From NCBI GenBank assembly GCA_034190875.2, contig CM067354.1:52630241-52694240 (forward strand): a DNA stretch of 64,000 nucleotides. The letters are read 5' to 3'. Each line of letters begins with the position of its first letter. The stretch's first letter is position 1. The notes beneath the pieces are model-generated. The model had not been told where the DNA came from and ran no database searches. It saw only the letters and a program-made list of their open reading frames with translations. The DNA comes from Urechis unicinctus (taxonomy: Eukaryota; Annelida; Polychaeta; Xenopneusta; Urechidae). Of this stretch, positions 63,331 to 64,000 are shown one piece after another. A program made the position numbers and the translations under genes.

Positions 63331-64000
63331 TTGTATGTTTTGTTTTGCACATATGCTGATTATGCGTGAGGGAATCAATTTTGACACTAATGTATCCTGC
63401 GGGTCGTTCCAATTATTCTACAGTAGCACCCAGCAAGGCTTTAAGTAGTTCACGAAGCATAAATCATTGAATGCATACATACGCGGTCTTTTCAATGTCT
63501 CTGTAGCCTGACGCGGTTTATGTGAGACTAAAACTTAATCCTAAGAATCTTAGTTGAGCTGGTAATGTTTTAATTTAGTTGCCCTAACCGATTATACCGC
63601 AGTTTTTATTTACACAGGAAGTAATGATTTCGCTAATATTGTCGGTCTACCTTCTCTCATTCTAAGGCAATTTGCTACCACTCTCGTTACCGTGTGAAAC
63701 TAGAATTCATCGGAGTCTACGCATTGAACGCTACCTCAATTATTGTAAGTAGGGCAAAATGTATCAGAAAAGGCTAAGATCCGGGAGAAGATCCGTGACT
63801 CTGTGTTGCTTACTACATTGGCTGTGTCTTACTGAGTATTACTATTTAAGGTAAACTGAAAATAATCGTTACTGTGTTCCATTGTGATTCCTTAAGGGTC
63901 GAGGCATGGTATGTCTCACGCAACCTTAATAATTGCAGGCAAGAAAGCCAAATGCGGCCGCAAAGATCCGTTGATCCGTTTGTCCAAACAGGACGCCAGT
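63330..64000 (+). repeat. Blocks x, y and z, copy V
   Basis: Positions 63,360-63,640 match 22,610-22,870, 38,340-38,620 and 16,440-16,690. Positions 63,895-63,950 match 16,855-16,910 ('caaccttaataattgc.ggcaag..agcc'). Copy V runs off the window here. Confidence 0.7.

Overview
The window reads as non-coding eukaryotic nuclear DNA, most likely from an invertebrate animal. I judge this from its A+T richness (roughly 60-65% by eye), long TA and TATG microsatellites, the lack of any dense run of long open frames, and the lack of bacterial gene organisation. CpG does not look depleted, which argues against a heavily methylated vertebrate genome. The organism cannot be named from the sequence. No rRNA, tRNA, CRISPR array, transposase, reverse transcriptase or viral gene was recognised.

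The main structure is a tandem series of old, diverged copies of one long sequence, all in the same orientation. I labelled blocks of the unit in order: a, b, c, d, (A), e, f, g, h, i-l, m, o, p, q, r, s, t, u, v, w, x, z, aa, then a again. Copy I runs about 1-18,070. Copy II, strongly shortened, runs 18,075-22,870. Copy III runs 23,656-38,870. Copy IV, shortened, runs 38,935-47,110. A short fragment (V') is at 47,335-49,260, and copy V runs 49,540 to the window end. The fullest copies are about 15-18 kb. Identity between copies looks like 70-85% by eye, with many indels, so this resembles a decayed macrosatellite or a set of tandem segmental duplications.

Inside copy V, block f was recently triplicated (50,654-56,252; period about 1,956-1,963 bp; copies nearly identical). 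The junctions are TA/TAGA microsatellites. Several other copy junctions and internal deletions also fall on microsatellites.

The only place that looks like a possible gene is 7.7-9.75 kb in copy I, with no counterpart in the other copies. On the + strand it has a palindromic promoter-like segment, an inverted CCAAT box, an ATG in strong Kozak context followed at once by a consensus splice donor, an in-phase acceptor, a 68-codon exon and an AATAAA signal. The - strand of the same place has two adjoining open frames (123 and 107 codons) in different phases. I recognise no protein family on either strand. Two weaker relics are a short frame shared by copies II, III and IV (19.5, 25.5 and 41.3 kb) and a 100-codon ORF intact only in copy IV (43.9 kb). 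Block boundaries were set by eye and are good to a few tens of bases.
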